53,873 bases of DNA. Origin: a virus. Below, one piece after another: positions 38,887-46,564 of this stretch. The stretch covers positions 1 through 53,873 of the IMG/VR virus record IMGVR_UViG_3300033553_000840. One strand, written 5' to 3'. The notes beneath the pieces were generated by a model, which saw only the letters and a program-made list of their open reading frames with translations, did no database searches and was not told the DNA's origin. Numbering within the stretch: the first letter of the stretch is position 1; every line of letters begins with the position of its first letter. The position numbers and the translations under genes are program-made.

Positions 38887-39024
38887 TTAAATCCACCCTT
38901 TACCATGACACTGCGGACACTTAATGGAATAGGTCCAATCAATACCAGCTACCTTGCATATTAACTTTTCTATCTTTTTTCTGCCTTTGCAAGTAGGGCA
39001 ACAATATCTTTTCTTTTCAGGCAT
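38887..39024 (-). CDS. 45-residue zinc-finger protein
   Basis: ATG after AAAGGGTGATT. CxxC pairs in YCCPTCKGRKK and KCPQCHGKGWI, the second like the DnaJ central repeat CxxCxGxG. Function unknown; preceded by the repeated junction motif near 38874. Confidence 0.6.
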   Translation of the reverse strand: MPEKKRYCCPTCKGRKKIEKLICKVAGIDWTYSIKCPQCHGKGWI

Positions 39025-39042
39025 ACCATAATCACCCTTTCC

Positions 39043-39219
39043 TTACATCCCATCATGGCGGTTATATTTTTTAAAGTGTCTCTTCAAACCATATCCTTCG
39101 ATATATACATGCTTAGTTCTAAAGGACCACCCATTCCAGAATGCATAGAGCGACAATATTATTATTAAAATCCCTATAAAATATCCTATTGCCTGTAAGA
39201 TATGATTTATTATTATCAA
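39043..39219 (-). CDS. Small membrane protein
   Basis: 58 residues from a TTG start 10 nt after AAAGGAG. Hydrophobic N-terminus (ILQAIGYFIGILIIILSLYA) and basic tail (FRTKHVYIEGYGLKRHFKKY). One membrane span with the positive side inside. Flanked on both sides by copies of TGGCGGTTAT. Confidence 0.55.
   Translation of the reverse strand: MIIINHILQAIGYFIGILIIILSLYAFWNGWSFRTKHVYIEGYGLKRHFKKYNRHDGM
39056..39065. repeat. Gene-junction decamer TGGCGGTTAT
   Basis: Exact copies at 39056-39065, 39253-39262 and 39493-39502, a variant TGGTGGTTAT at 38874-38883 and a partial one near 39804. Each lies at a boundary between consecutive small minus-strand genes, just upstream of a ribosome site. Confidence 0.6.
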
Positions 39220-39267
39220 GATAGTAATACTCCTTTCGTTTCATTCAGATCATGGCGGTTATGCGTC

Positions 39268-39486
39268 TTAGTGTTTTCCAAGTCTTTTACTGGCGTATTT
39301 CCCTTCCGTACACCAATCTGCTGGTTTTGCAGGAATTCTCTTTTTCCTATAAAACTGGCGACCAAATAGCTTGAAAAAAGGCACATGGTTTATAAAGGTG
39401 TCGCCGGGTTTTGGGTTTCGTGACGAACATTTCTTGTTGTAGATACAGTGTTTGCAATCATAAGCTAAATACACTACCCTCATCAT
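39268..39486 (-). CDS. Small Cys-containing protein
   Basis: 72 residues, ATG after GAAGGGATG. N-terminus VVYLAYDCKHCIYNKKCSSR with four cysteines and a later DWCTEGKY, suggesting a metal site; central aromatic-basic part (FFKLFGRQFYRKKRIPAKPA). Unknown function. Confidence 0.65.
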   Translation of the reverse strand: MMRVVYLAYDCKHCIYNKKCSSRNPKPGDTFINHVPFFKLFGRQFYRKKRIPAKPADWCTEGKYASKRLGKH

Positions 39487-39507
39487 CCCTTCTGGCGGTT
39501 ATGTGAC

Positions 39508-39774
39508 TTACTTAATTCCTGCTTTAGCCTTAATAGCCTCAATTTCTTTATCTAAATTTTGCTTATATCTTTCAAGTTCGGCAATCTTTTCATGAGGACT
39601 TTTAAGAACCCAATTCTCAGCCCACCACAAATGCTTACCTTGTGATTGCAGTTCTTCCAATTCTTCAGGAGAAAACCAAAGATCTTGATAACTGCTGTGA
39701 AGCCACAGATTATCTTGTTTTGCTTTCTCAAAAAGAGGTTCCATGCTTTTCATAATTTGACTTTTGCTATCCAT
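39508..39774 (-). CDS. Hypothetical protein with C-terminal coiled coil
   Basis: 88 residues from the ATG after GAAGGAGGGATTGT. Tryptophan-rich middle (DNLWLHSSYQDLWFSPEELE, KHLWWAENWVL) and a coiled coil (KIAELERYKQNLDKEIEAIK). No family known to me. Confidence 0.65.
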   Translation of the reverse strand: MDSKSQIMKSMEPLFEKAKQDNLWLHSSYQDLWFSPEELEELQSQGKHLWWAENWVLKSPHEKIAELERYKQNLDKEIEAIKAKAGIK

Positions 39775-39814
39775 ACAATCCCTCCTTCGCATCATCCCGA
39801 TACTGGCGGGTGCT

Positions 39815-40027
39815 TCAAATAATCCATTCTTCGCCATTCCAAATACACGCTTTATAATCTCCATCAATAATGCTTTCAGAATTTAGGACAACATCTATTG
39901 TTTTGCCTCTGGGCATCACGTACAGCACAGCTCCCCCCATATCCAGCTTTAATGTTGTATTATTGGGTGCGACTCCCGTTATGCTTGCTTTCGAACCTTT
40001 CAAGCACTTATCACATTTTTTAGCCAT
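39815..40027 (-). CDS. Small beta-rich protein
   Basis: 70 residues from the ATG after GGAAGGGGAAACACATA. CDKCLKGSKASITGVAPNNT then LDMGGAVLYVMPRGKTIDVV, probably a small beta-sandwich with a CxxC at the N-terminus. Unknown. Confidence 0.65.
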   Translation of the reverse strand: MAKKCDKCLKGSKASITGVAPNNTTLKLDMGGAVLYVMPRGKTIDVVLNSESIIDGDYKACIWNGEEWII

Positions 40028-40071
40028 TATGTGTTTCCCCTTCCTATTACGCATTTTCCCGATTAAGCGAA

Positions 40072-40329
40072 TTACTCAACATCGTATTTTAGCTTATTCT
40101 CAACCCATGAATTTCTGTATTTGTGTAATTCCATTAAATTTTTAGGACACTTTTCACCCATATACAAATGTGCTAACGTTGGCAAAGAAAGACATTCCGA
40201 AAAATCATGTTCCTTTCCCATAAATTTTTCGCACTTTAGGCACATAGCTTCAACCTTTTGCCTTATTCGATGTTGCATGTGCAAATTTTCACTCATTCCA
40301 ACATATTTTTTAGGATGTTTATATTCCAT
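40072..40329 (-). CDS. Small Cys-containing hypothetical protein
   Basis: 85 residues from the ATG (EYKHPKKYVGMSENLHMQHR) 9 nt after AGAAAGG. Cys pair in MCLKCEKFMGKEHDFSECLS and CPKNL, possible zinc site. Function unknown; other in-frame ATGs lie up to 81 bp upstream. Confidence 0.6.
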   Translation of the reverse strand: MEYKHPKKYVGMSENLHMQHRIRQKVEAMCLKCEKFMGKEHDFSECLSLPTLAHLYMGEKCPKNLMELHKYRNSWVENKLKYDVE

Positions 40330-40348
40330 TTTGTTCATCCTTTCTGCC

Positions 40349-40636
40349 TTATACTGCACAATCATCTTCAATCCTTTGCCTATTAAGATACACCTTCTCA
40401 AATTCTTCACGTATTACTGCATGTTTGGGCTTAAAAGTCATTCTTGGTATGTCAAAAGTGAGTGGCATCCCATTGTGTGTCATAACAACTTTTACTTCAT
40501 ATGTTCCTGGCCTGTTTGAATAGCACGTAATATTTGTCACATCATAACTCACTTCATTAACCGGAACCTTGAATTTTGGTAAGCCAATGTTCATTATTCT
40601 TTTGGCGAAATATTTTACTTTTTGACTCCACTTCAT
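40349..40636 (-). CDS. Hypothetical protein
   Basis: 95 residues, ATG after AAGGGGTGAAAAA. Basic N-terminus (KWSQKVKYFAKRIMNIGLPK), beta-like centre (VSYDVTNITCYSNRPGTYEV) and DIPRMTFKPKHAVI. Last of the run of small genes before the DUF5131 gene. No family recognised. Confidence 0.65.
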   Translation of the reverse strand: MKWSQKVKYFAKRIMNIGLPKFKVPVNEVSYDVTNITCYSNRPGTYEVKVVMTHNGMPLTFDIPRMTFKPKHAVIREEFEKVYLNRQRIEDDCAV

Positions 40637-40667
40637 TTTTTCACCCCTTATGTTTTTTAAGTTTTTA

Positions 40668-41456
40668 TTAGACTCCTTCCCACGGAAACTCCTGTCTAAA
40701 ATCCTCTTCCATCAAATTTCTGAGTGACTCTTTCATGAAAATTGGCACTTTTCTTTCCTGACACTGGCTTACAATTTCCTCTATCCAGTGCTTTTCTGGC
40801 TTTACTTTTCCTTTTCGGTTTCCTGTTTCTGCTCCAACGATCACCCAGTCTGGCATTTTACCATTTTCAAGTTTTCCGAATGGGGCCATGATTGGTTCGA
40901 TACTTACGAATGTTTTGTATGGTGTGTCCTTCACCCATACGAATTCATCTGATGGCCTGGTGATTGTGGTCCCGAACCAGTAATTTTCTTTCCAAGGGAA
41001 TTTTTTATACTTGTATAAGTTCAGGTATCTCTTTGGGTTCTTGGTTAAGAACATGTATCTGTGGTGAGGTGCTTCATCACATGCTTTGAATACTTCTTTT
41101 ATCCATCCGTCCGGAACCCACTCTCCAAACAGGTCCGCCATGCTGCATACGAATATATTCTGTGGTTTATTTATGTTTTTAGGATGAGTGAGCCGGTATC
41201 TATGGAGTGTTGGTTCAAACTTAAACGGAAAAGGCTCTTTTTTTCCTTGCTTATCATAGGGCTTATCTAAGCAGTGAAGTAATCCTATGCCATTCGGAAT
41301 ATCGTCCGAAAATGCTACGGGTCTATTTTCAGGCAGAAAACCCCAGTTGCTAAACCTTGTGGCAATCTTTCTGGCATAACAGTAATGGCAATCATGCAGA
41401 CATCCTGTCACTGGGTTCCAGGTTATGTCGGCCCAGTCTATCTTTGTTTTGTTCAT
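40668..41456 (-). CDS. DUF5131 (phage Gp37/Gp68-like) radical SAM-type protein
   Basis: 262 residues. Starts TKIDWADITWNPVTGCLHDC; the cysteine set CLHDCHYC resembles a radical-SAM cluster-binding motif. Then FVCSMADLFGEWVPDGWI, YMFLTKNPKRYLNLYKYKKF, NYWFGTTITRPSDEF, SIEPIMAPFG and GAETGNRKGKVKPEKHW, all typical of DUF5131. The family is common in phages and thought to modify a nucleic acid or metabolite, but the substrate is unknown. Confidence 0.88.
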   Translation of the reverse strand: MNKTKIDWADITWNPVTGCLHDCHYCYARKIATRFSNWGFLPENRPVAFSDDIPNGIGLLHCLDKPYDKQGKKEPFPFKFEPTLHRYRLTHPKNINKPQNIFVCSMADLFGEWVPDGWIKEVFKACDEAPHHRYMFLTKNPKRYLNLYKYKKFPWKENYWFGTTITRPSDEFVWVKDTPYKTFVSIEPIMAPFGKLENGKMPDWVIVGAETGNRKGKVKPEKHWIEEIVSQCQERKVPIFMKESLRNLMEEDFRQEFPWEGV

Positions 41457-41635
41457 TTTCGCACCTCTTTCATTTCAGGGTTCATTATGACCATGACCCA
41501 TGCATTAGTGAGTTGTACTATTTCATAGTGCTGACCACATTCGCATTGATATGGCTCCCGTTTTTTTGATGTAGGTGTGTGTAAATACTGTTTGTTGCAT
41601 ACGCAGCATTGGAAATCTACCTTTGCTTCGTTCAT
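41453..41635 (-). CDS. Small zinc-ribbon protein
   Basis: 60 residues; CCVCNKQY and QCECGQHY form a two-pair zinc ribbon. Overlaps DUF5131 start by 4 bp (ATGA) and the upstream gene by 4 bp, so coupled translation is likely. Confidence 0.68.
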   Translation of the reverse strand: MNEAKVDFQCCVCNKQYLHTPTSKKREPYQCECGQHYEIVQLTNAWVMVIMNPEMKEVRK

Positions 41636-41943
41636 TTCTGCACCTCTTCCAGCAAATCTTTTCCAATGATGTCCGGGGATCCCAGGTGTCCGCCCTCTCT
41701 TTCACCTATCAGGCCCTGGCGTGACAGGTGCATGCACATGATCCACACTTCATCCATGGTGTTTTCCAACTTGTCTTTTGGTCGAAGGTACCTGGCCATA
41801 TCTTTCAATGGAAAACCAGATTTCCACATCATGGCCACTTTGTCCAATTCCTGTTTTGTGGCTGCAAGGTTCAGGTCATCACACAGCGGTATCATTTCTT
41901 CTTTTGGCCATCGGTTCTGTACGTCCAGCATTGTGCATGCCAT
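41632..41943 (-). CDS. Hypothetical helical protein
   Basis: 103 residues. LCDDLNLAATKQELDKVAMM then SGFPLKDMARYLRPKDKLEN looks like a helix-turn-helix-type segment; C-terminus HLGSPDIIGKDLLEEVQK. Possibly DNA binding. TAATG overlap with the upstream small gene. Confidence 0.65.
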   Translation of the reverse strand: MACTMLDVQNRWPKEEMIPLCDDLNLAATKQELDKVAMMWKSGFPLKDMARYLRPKDKLENTMDEVWIMCMHLSRQGLIGEREGGHLGSPDIIGKDLLEEVQK

Positions 41944-42056
41944 TAGGCCTCACCTACTTCTTTGGCCATTCGCTTGAACTTTTGGCGTGTGTTGTTCCAA
42001 TCTCTGTTTTTGTACAGCCATTTGATGCATCTTAGGTAATATTTCAGCTTTTTCAT
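41943..42056 (-). CDS. 37-residue basic peptide
   Basis: ATG after CTAGGAGGGAAGCC; KKLKYYLRCIKWLYKNRDWN then TRQKFKRMAKEVGEA. Strongly basic helix. TAATG coupling to the next gene and the good ribosome site support it. Function unknown. Confidence 0.55.
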   Translation of the reverse strand: MKKLKYYLRCIKWLYKNRDWNNTRQKFKRMAKEVGEA

Positions 42057-42066
42057 GGCTTCCCTC

Positions 42067-43689
42067 CTAGTTTGATGCTGCAATCTGCAGCAGGTCTGAT
42101 TTTTGTACGAGATAGTAGTCTTTGTTCTTCAGTGTTTTGTTGTACTCTTTCTGGCCTTCAAATTCTTCCACTGTCTTTTTTTCTTCCGGTGTCATTTGGC
42201 TGTAGGTGGCTTTTCCGTAGTTTGGCGGTAACCATCCTTTTCGCTGAGAGCCAAAAAGGTTGAATTTTTTCAGTAATTCCAGGTCCTTAAACTCAATGTG
42301 TGTTGTGCCTTTTTTATAGAACGTGACTGTGAAATACTTTAGCTCTATTTTCTTTGACTTGCTTTTCTTTTCAGCCTCTTCCAGGGCAGTTCTCAGATCG
42401 TGGTGATCGGTGCGGCCGGCGTCCAGGTAGTTGAATACTTTTTCTATGTCCATGAGTTTTGCTGTGGCTTTGGTTGGCTGCATTGTGCTGCCCCATATGT
42501 CCCTGGCACTTAGTGGGATGATCACTTTTTTATTGATTTTGTAGGCTTTATTTGTGCGCCATCCATTGTATAGGTGGATGTTCTGTGAGTAGTGGTCATA
42601 ATGGTGCTTGCAGGACAGTTCGTCAAACAGGCTGAGTATAGTTTCTTCAACTGATTTTGTCATTTGCTGGGTGATTTGGTTTTTTACTTCCATGATGTTG
42701 AACATGGAAAACTCCAAGTGTGCCAGCTGGTTAATCTTGCTGTTGAACTCATCTCTCATGTTACTGGTGAGCAAGTTGACGAATGTATCTGTTTTGAACA
42801 GGGCTTCCCAGTACTTGTATCTGAGGTTTGTCATGTACCGGTTTATGGTTTCTTTCTTGTTGCCTTCTTTATGGTTTCCGTACTCGTTGACCTGCAGGGA
42901 CAGGATCGGTGAATTAAATTCGTCTTTCATACTTTTGAGCATGTATGGCAGCATGGCGAAATATTCGTTGATTAGCTTTGTGCCGGCAGCTGCTTCGTAC
43001 TTGTACCTGGTAATGATGGCCTGCATTGGGTCTTTGTCTATGACATGGTGTCCCTCTTCCATGGTGCTGGTTGTTCCTGCTTGTGCTTGGTCCAGCTGGT
43101 CGAGTATCAGACTTTCTTCTTCTCTTTCTGGAACGGTGATTTTTACCAGGGCTATTTCCACGTCTGTTTTTCTTTCAGCTTCTGTGAAGGTGTCTTCCAG
43201 GAAGATAACCTCTGCTCCCGTAAGCTTCAGGTGATTTTGTAGTATTTTTCTTAAATTGCTGTGTCTGTTCCTTAATGTTTCTGCATTTAAGATGCATACT
43301 ATCTGACCGCCGGCGTTGATCATGCCGATGGCTTTCATCAAGTGTTTGTCTCCGGCTGAAAATGGCGGGTTCATGACAATGAGGTCGTACTGCTTGTGTG
43401 TTTCGTAAGTGAGAAAATCGTCGTGTACTACCCGGAGGCCTTTACCTCTTAAAATATGGCGTAGGTTTTCTTCTATCTCGATGGTGTCAATGTCATACTG
43501 TTTCTCTTCCTGGTTGTATCCATATCTTCTATGGCCCTGGGCATCTTTCATGCGCTGGTGTATGACTTCTGCTATGTCGCCTTTTCCGGCTGATGGTTCC
43601 AGGGCTGTACCGATGGTTCTAAAATCTATATGGTCTATCATCTTCCTGATCAATGGCATAGGTGTTGGGTAAAATTCAGTGAGGTTCAT
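42067..43689 (-). CDS. N6-adenine-type methyltransferase fold with DUF4942 domain
   Basis: 540 residues. N-terminal SAM-dependent methyltransferase: EFYPTPMPLIRKMIDHIDF, motif I ALEPSAGKGDIAEVI, motif IV VMNPPFSAGDKH. The C-terminal half (ELSCKHHYDHYSQNIHLYNG, WRTNKAYKINKKVIIPL, GWLPPNYGKATYSQMTPEEK) matches DUF4942. NPPF catalytic motif indicates amino-methylation of DNA, probably protection from host restriction or transcription control; the recognition site is unknown. Confidence 0.88.
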   Translation of the reverse strand: MNLTEFYPTPMPLIRKMIDHIDFRTIGTALEPSAGKGDIAEVIHQRMKDAQGHRRYGYNQEEKQYDIDTIEIEENLRHILRGKGLRVVHDDFLTYETHKQYDLIVMNPPFSAGDKHLMKAIGMINAGGQIVCILNAETLRNRHSNLRKILQNHLKLTGAEVIFLEDTFTEAERKTDVEIALVKITVPEREEESLILDQLDQAQAGTTSTMEEGHHVIDKDPMQAIITRYKYEAAAGTKLINEYFAMLPYMLKSMKDEFNSPILSLQVNEYGNHKEGNKKETINRYMTNLRYKYWEALFKTDTFVNLLTSNMRDEFNSKINQLAHLEFSMFNIMEVKNQITQQMTKSVEETILSLFDELSCKHHYDHYSQNIHLYNGWRTNKAYKINKKVIIPLSARDIWGSTMQPTKATAKLMDIEKVFNYLDAGRTDHHDLRTALEEAEKKSKSKKIELKYFTVTFYKKGTTHIEFKDLELLKKFNLFGSQRKGWLPPNYGKATYSQMTPEEKKTVEEFEGQKEYNKTLKNKDYYLVQKSDLLQIAASN

Positions 43690-43707
43690 ATAATCTTCCT
43701 TTCGGAT

Positions 43708-44019
43708 TTACTTTTTATCTGTCTCTGTCTTTTTCTGTAGCTTCTTTGCATTTTTCTTTTGGTTTCTGCGCTGTTTTCTGTTTGGTTTTCTAGCCTGCTG
43801 TGTTTCGTGGATTATGCCGTGATCAAGCAGGGCCATGATGTGTTCTTCGACTTTTTCTTTGTGCTGCACTTCAAATGCGTTCGCTTTTGCTTGCATATAG
43901 TAAGCTGTTGATGGGCTGATGCCTTTCATTGTGCTAATGGCCACTGCATTTACTTTCACCCACAGGCTGAAAGTGTAGTCTCTTTTCATTCTTTCGATTT
44001 TTTCTGGGTTTGTTTGCAT
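43708..44019 (-). CDS. Hypothetical protein with basic tail
   Basis: 103 residues. Helical centre (AVAISTMKGISPSTAYYMQA, VEEHIMALLDHGIIHETQQA) and a very basic C-terminus (RKPNRKQRRNQKKNAKKLQK). Likely nucleic-acid contacting by composition. The 92-bp gap upstream (44020-44111) holds only a ribosome site and a doubtful basic frame. Confidence 0.65.
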   Translation of the reverse strand: MQTNPEKIERMKRDYTFSLWVKVNAVAISTMKGISPSTAYYMQAKANAFEVQHKEKVEEHIMALLDHGIIHETQQARKPNRKQRRNQKKNAKKLQKKTETDKK

Positions 44020-44111
44020 GTTCTCTTCGTGCTCCTTTCAGTTTTTGGGTACGGCCGGCGGTGGCCACTCCCTTTTTCTGCAATTAATTATTCTGTACTT
44101 GCGTTTTTGGG

Positions 44112-44516
44112 TTATACTGTTCGGCTTTGCTTGAAGGTGTCGCCTCTTTCAATCTTTACTTCTTTTTTCGTGTTCACACTGATGGTGCCTTTGGTTCCGC
44201 TGTCTTCGTCTTCAATGCTGGCTTTTCTTATGAGGTCTCTTATGGCGGCTTCTGCCAGCTCCTGCATTAGTTCTATAAATCTTTGGTTTTGTACTGGTTC
44301 TGTGTGTTGGTTCTGCTGGTCCTGTCCAAAGAGTATGTTGATTTGATGATTGGCTTTCTCTATCTTATCTTTGATGCGCTCTTCTTTTCGGAATCCCTGA
44401 CCTTCCGAGCAATCACAGTTTTTCGTTACGGTGTAGTTTCTCTCTTTTTCTGATGGATTGTCTGCTATTTTTGTTTGTCCGCAATAGCTGCATACGCCTG
44501 TCATTTGTTCGCTCAC
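44112..44516 (-). CDS. Zinc-finger hypothetical protein
   Basis: 134 residues from a GTG start after GGAGGAATAAGC. N-terminal CSYCGQTK and NCDCSEG zinc-type cysteines, a helical middle with Gln/Asn-rich segment (LFGQDQQNQHTEPVQNQRFI) and FIELMQELAEAAIRDLIRKA. Resembles small phage proteins near RecU; unknown function. Confidence 0.65.
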   Translation of the reverse strand: MSEQMTGVCSYCGQTKIADNPSEKERNYTVTKNCDCSEGQGFRKEERIKDKIEKANHQINILFGQDQQNQHTEPVQNQRFIELMQELAEAAIRDLIRKASIEDEDSGTKGTISVNTKKEVKIERGDTFKQSRTV

Positions 44517-44532
44517 GCTTATTCCTCCCGTC

Positions 44533-45048
44533 TTAGTCTTCTATTTGCAGGAATCTTATGATTCCGTTTTTATAGGGCACTTTGTAGCCTTTTAGTTCCT
44601 CTTCCATGACGTAGTTTCTTCCAAAGGCCTCTTTCATATTCTTCCAGATCACCCAGGGGATCATGTAGTAATGTTCCAGCCGGAAGGATACGAGTATGTA
44701 GGTGATAGCTCCCATCTGCCGGTAGTTTTCCAGTGACTCTTGCTGTTGTTCTGATACTCTTTTGGATTCTATTCTGTCTTTGTCGGTGTGTTTTGCTTCC
44801 ATGACGATTGTTTGTCCGCCCTTTATGGTTCCTTTGTAGTCTGGCTGGGCTTTTTTTAGAAAACAGCAGATAAACTGAGTGCCTTTTAATGGCCTGATCA
44901 CTTTCATGGGTTCGGGTGTTTTTTCGATAATGGCAATGTTGTGGTTTCGGTACCATCTGCAGCTGCCATCGATGATGGTTTCCATGAGCTGGCCAATCAT
45001 TCTGTTTTGTTTTCCGCGGACTTGGTTCATTGTTTTGGTGTTTGTCAT
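44533..45048 (-). CDS. RecU-like Holliday junction resolvase
   Basis: 171 residues from the ATG after AGAAAGGAACAACC. PD-(D/E)xK nuclease: QPDYKGTIKGGQTIVMEAK carries the D...E-x-K catalytic set; then SEQQQESLENYRQMGAITYI and VSFRLEHYYMIPW, typical RecU. Processes recombination intermediates or branched DNA before packaging. A start at 45081 inside the upstream gene is possible. Confidence 0.82.
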   Translation of the reverse strand: MTNTKTMNQVRGKQNRMIGQLMETIIDGSCRWYRNHNIAIIEKTPEPMKVIRPLKGTQFICCFLKKAQPDYKGTIKGGQTIVMEAKHTDKDRIESKRVSEQQQESLENYRQMGAITYILVSFRLEHYYMIPWVIWKNMKEAFGRNYVMEEELKGYKVPYKNGIIRFLQIED

Positions 45049-45077
45049 TGGTTGGTTGTTCCTTTCTGTTTGTGTCT

Positions 45078-45833
45078 TCATTCGATCTTTCTCATTCTGA
45101 TGTGCAGGTGTTTGGCAGCTGTAACGTCATTTACCGTCACAGTGCAATCGTTTAGGTAATAGCCTGGGTATAATTTGTTGAAAGTGTCTCTATCTCCCTG
45201 GGCTGTGCTAAGATGATCTACTTTTTTGCGGCTGTATTTGTGATCGTTCACGTCTACTCTCGGTTTTTTCAGATTCAGGGATGATGTCCAGCGCTTTTTC
45301 CCTTTCGGATCCTTGGTGATGTACCGGGCTATTCCTTCGTAACCAAATTCATCTGCTTCCAGTCTGTCTGCATTGGCTCTTCCTTTTTGCCAGATTTCTT
45401 CTGCGGTGTCTCTGTCCATGCCTGACATGATGATGTGATGGTGTATGCGCTTTTTTCTTTTACCAGCTGCAGGTTCTTCCTCTTCCTGGTGTTCAATCAC
45501 TGCTATGTATTTGATGTCCGGGAGGCCTTCTTTTTTTCGATGCCTCTTTATTCTCCGGATATAGTTGATCACGTCCTTTCTGGCTTCTTCTTCAGTGGCC
45601 GGCAACTCTCCATCTTTGTAAGTCAGGTGCACTGCCAGGTCTTTGTCAGTAAAATTTGTGTTGATGAGTCTGATCAGGTGTTTTCGTGCGTTTTTTTCGT
45701 TGAGGTTTTTCTGCTTTGGTTTGCTTAGCTTTTCTTTTTTCTTCCTGGGCTCTTTCTGCTGTTTTTTTGTTATTGGGTATATTTCGACTTCGAGCATTTT
45801 ACCGGAGTAAATCTTTTTTTCTCTCCATGGCAT
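45078..45833 (-). CDS. HUH-type replication initiator (rolling-circle Rep, ORF2/G2P-like)
   Basis: 251 residues. Basic linker, then the Rep signatures: motif 1 DLAVHLTYKDGELP, motif 2 KKRIHHHIIMSG (HUH), motif 3 YEGIARYITKDPKG with the nicking tyrosine. Rolling-circle replication-associated proteins nick one strand at an origin and covalently bind the 5' end. In a dsDNA tailed phage it would play the P2 gpA role. The gap upstream holds a candidate origin. Confidence 0.85.
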   Translation of the reverse strand: MPWREKKIYSGKMLEVEIYPITKKQQKEPRKKKEKLSKPKQKNLNEKNARKHLIRLINTNFTDKDLAVHLTYKDGELPATEEEARKDVINYIRRIKRHRKKEGLPDIKYIAVIEHQEEEEPAAGKRKKRIHHHIIMSGMDRDTAEEIWQKGRANADRLEADEFGYEGIARYITKDPKGKKRWTSSLNLKKPRVDVNDHKYSRKKVDHLSTAQGDRDTFNKLYPGYYLNDCTVTVNDVTAAKHLHIRMRKIE

Positions 45834-46052
45834 AGGGCTTTTTCCCTCCTGGTGATTTTGTGCTCTTTTTTTGTATATTTATACTGTTGCTTGGGTTGTG
45901 GTTGAGATCTTAATACCTATTACAAGCGCATAAAGATGGGGGTTTTTTGTTGCTATTTCGCCATTTAGCGCCTGTATTGTGATATAATATTTTTAGGCAT
46001 AGCGGTTTTTATTTTGTTTAAGCGCATGACACTTTTGGGGGTGTTATGCGCT
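45834..46052. other. Candidate replication origin / promoter-hairpin region
   Basis: Gap before the HUH gene. AGCGCATAA occurs at 45925-45933 and inverted within a strong hairpin at 46021-46052 (AGCGCATGACAC, 8-nt loop, GTGTTATGCGCT); the 5' arm repeats AGCGCAT. A plus-strand extended -10, TTGTGATATAAT, ends at 45988, 33 bp before the hairpin. Repeats, hairpin and A/T-rich stretch beside a Rep gene suggest an origin. Confidence 0.4.
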
Positions 46053-46409
46053 CTCTCTTTGTTGGTTGATTTCCTCCTCATATTTTCTGATTCTGACGCT
46101 TACATATGTTTTGTGGAGACTGAATATCTCTCCTATTTGCAAATAAGTCATGCCGCTTCGCCTCATTTCTGCCATCTGCTTGGTTTCTTCTCTGCGTTTC
46201 CTTTTGTTTTCTTCCACTTGTTCTTTGCTGGAGGCTGGTTTGAGGGCTTTTCTATGTTTGTAATTGTCTATCTTCTTAATTGATTGCTGCATCTTTTCTC
46301 TTATTTTCTGTGTCATTTCACCTTCTTCTATCCATTTCATTGCTTGTTCTGGCGTAATTCCGCCAACAATACTCAGGCTCAGGGCATACCAGTTTTCAGC
46401 TGTATCCAT
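46044..46409 (-). CDS. Helix-turn-helix hypothetical protein
   Basis: 121 residues. N-terminal helical SIVGGITPEQAMKWIEEGEM, lysine-rich middle and a C-terminal resolvase/sigma-like helix-turn-helix (MRRSGMTYLQIGEIFSLHKT, YVSVRIRKYEEE). Its stop codon lies inside the hairpin at 46021-46052. Probably DNA binding, perhaps regulating the adjacent Rep gene. Confidence 0.7.
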   Translation of the reverse strand: MDTAENWYALSLSIVGGITPEQAMKWIEEGEMTQKIREKMQQSIKKIDNYKHRKALKPASSKEQVEENKRKRREETKQMAEMRRSGMTYLQIGEIFSLHKTYVSVRIRKYEEEINQQRESA

Positions 46410-46413
46410 GTGA

Positions 46414-46551
46414 TCACCTCTTTAGGTCCTCTTTCAACTCTCTTTTGGCTATTTCAACTGACAGTTTTCTTCTGATGTGGTAAGGCTTGTTTTTTATGAT
46501 GGCCTCTTCCAGTTCTTCCCTCAGGCTGTTGATGTCTTTTATATCTATCAT
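46414..46551 (-). CDS. Small charged protein
   Basis: 45 residues, ATG after GGGAGGAACCCAC. IDIKDINSLREELEEAIIKN then RRKLSVEIAKRELKEDLKR: amphipathic helices. Placed between PcfJ-like and the helix-turn-helix gene with short gaps. Function unknown. Confidence 0.6.
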   Translation of the reverse strand: MIDIKDINSLREELEEAIIKNKPYHIRRKLSVEIAKRELKEDLKR

Positions 46552-46564
46552 GTGGGTTCCTCCC

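Noticed and set aside
42608-43234. Plus-strand frame of 208 codons opposite the methyltransferase gene
   Set aside because: Shadow of a strongly coding minus-strand gene with clear domain motifs; hydrophobic-serine composition typical of antisense frames.
44020-44111. 49-codon very basic minus-strand frame from TTG running into 43708-44019
   Set aside because: No ribosome binding site and out of frame with the better supported gene that starts after AAAGGAG at 44019.
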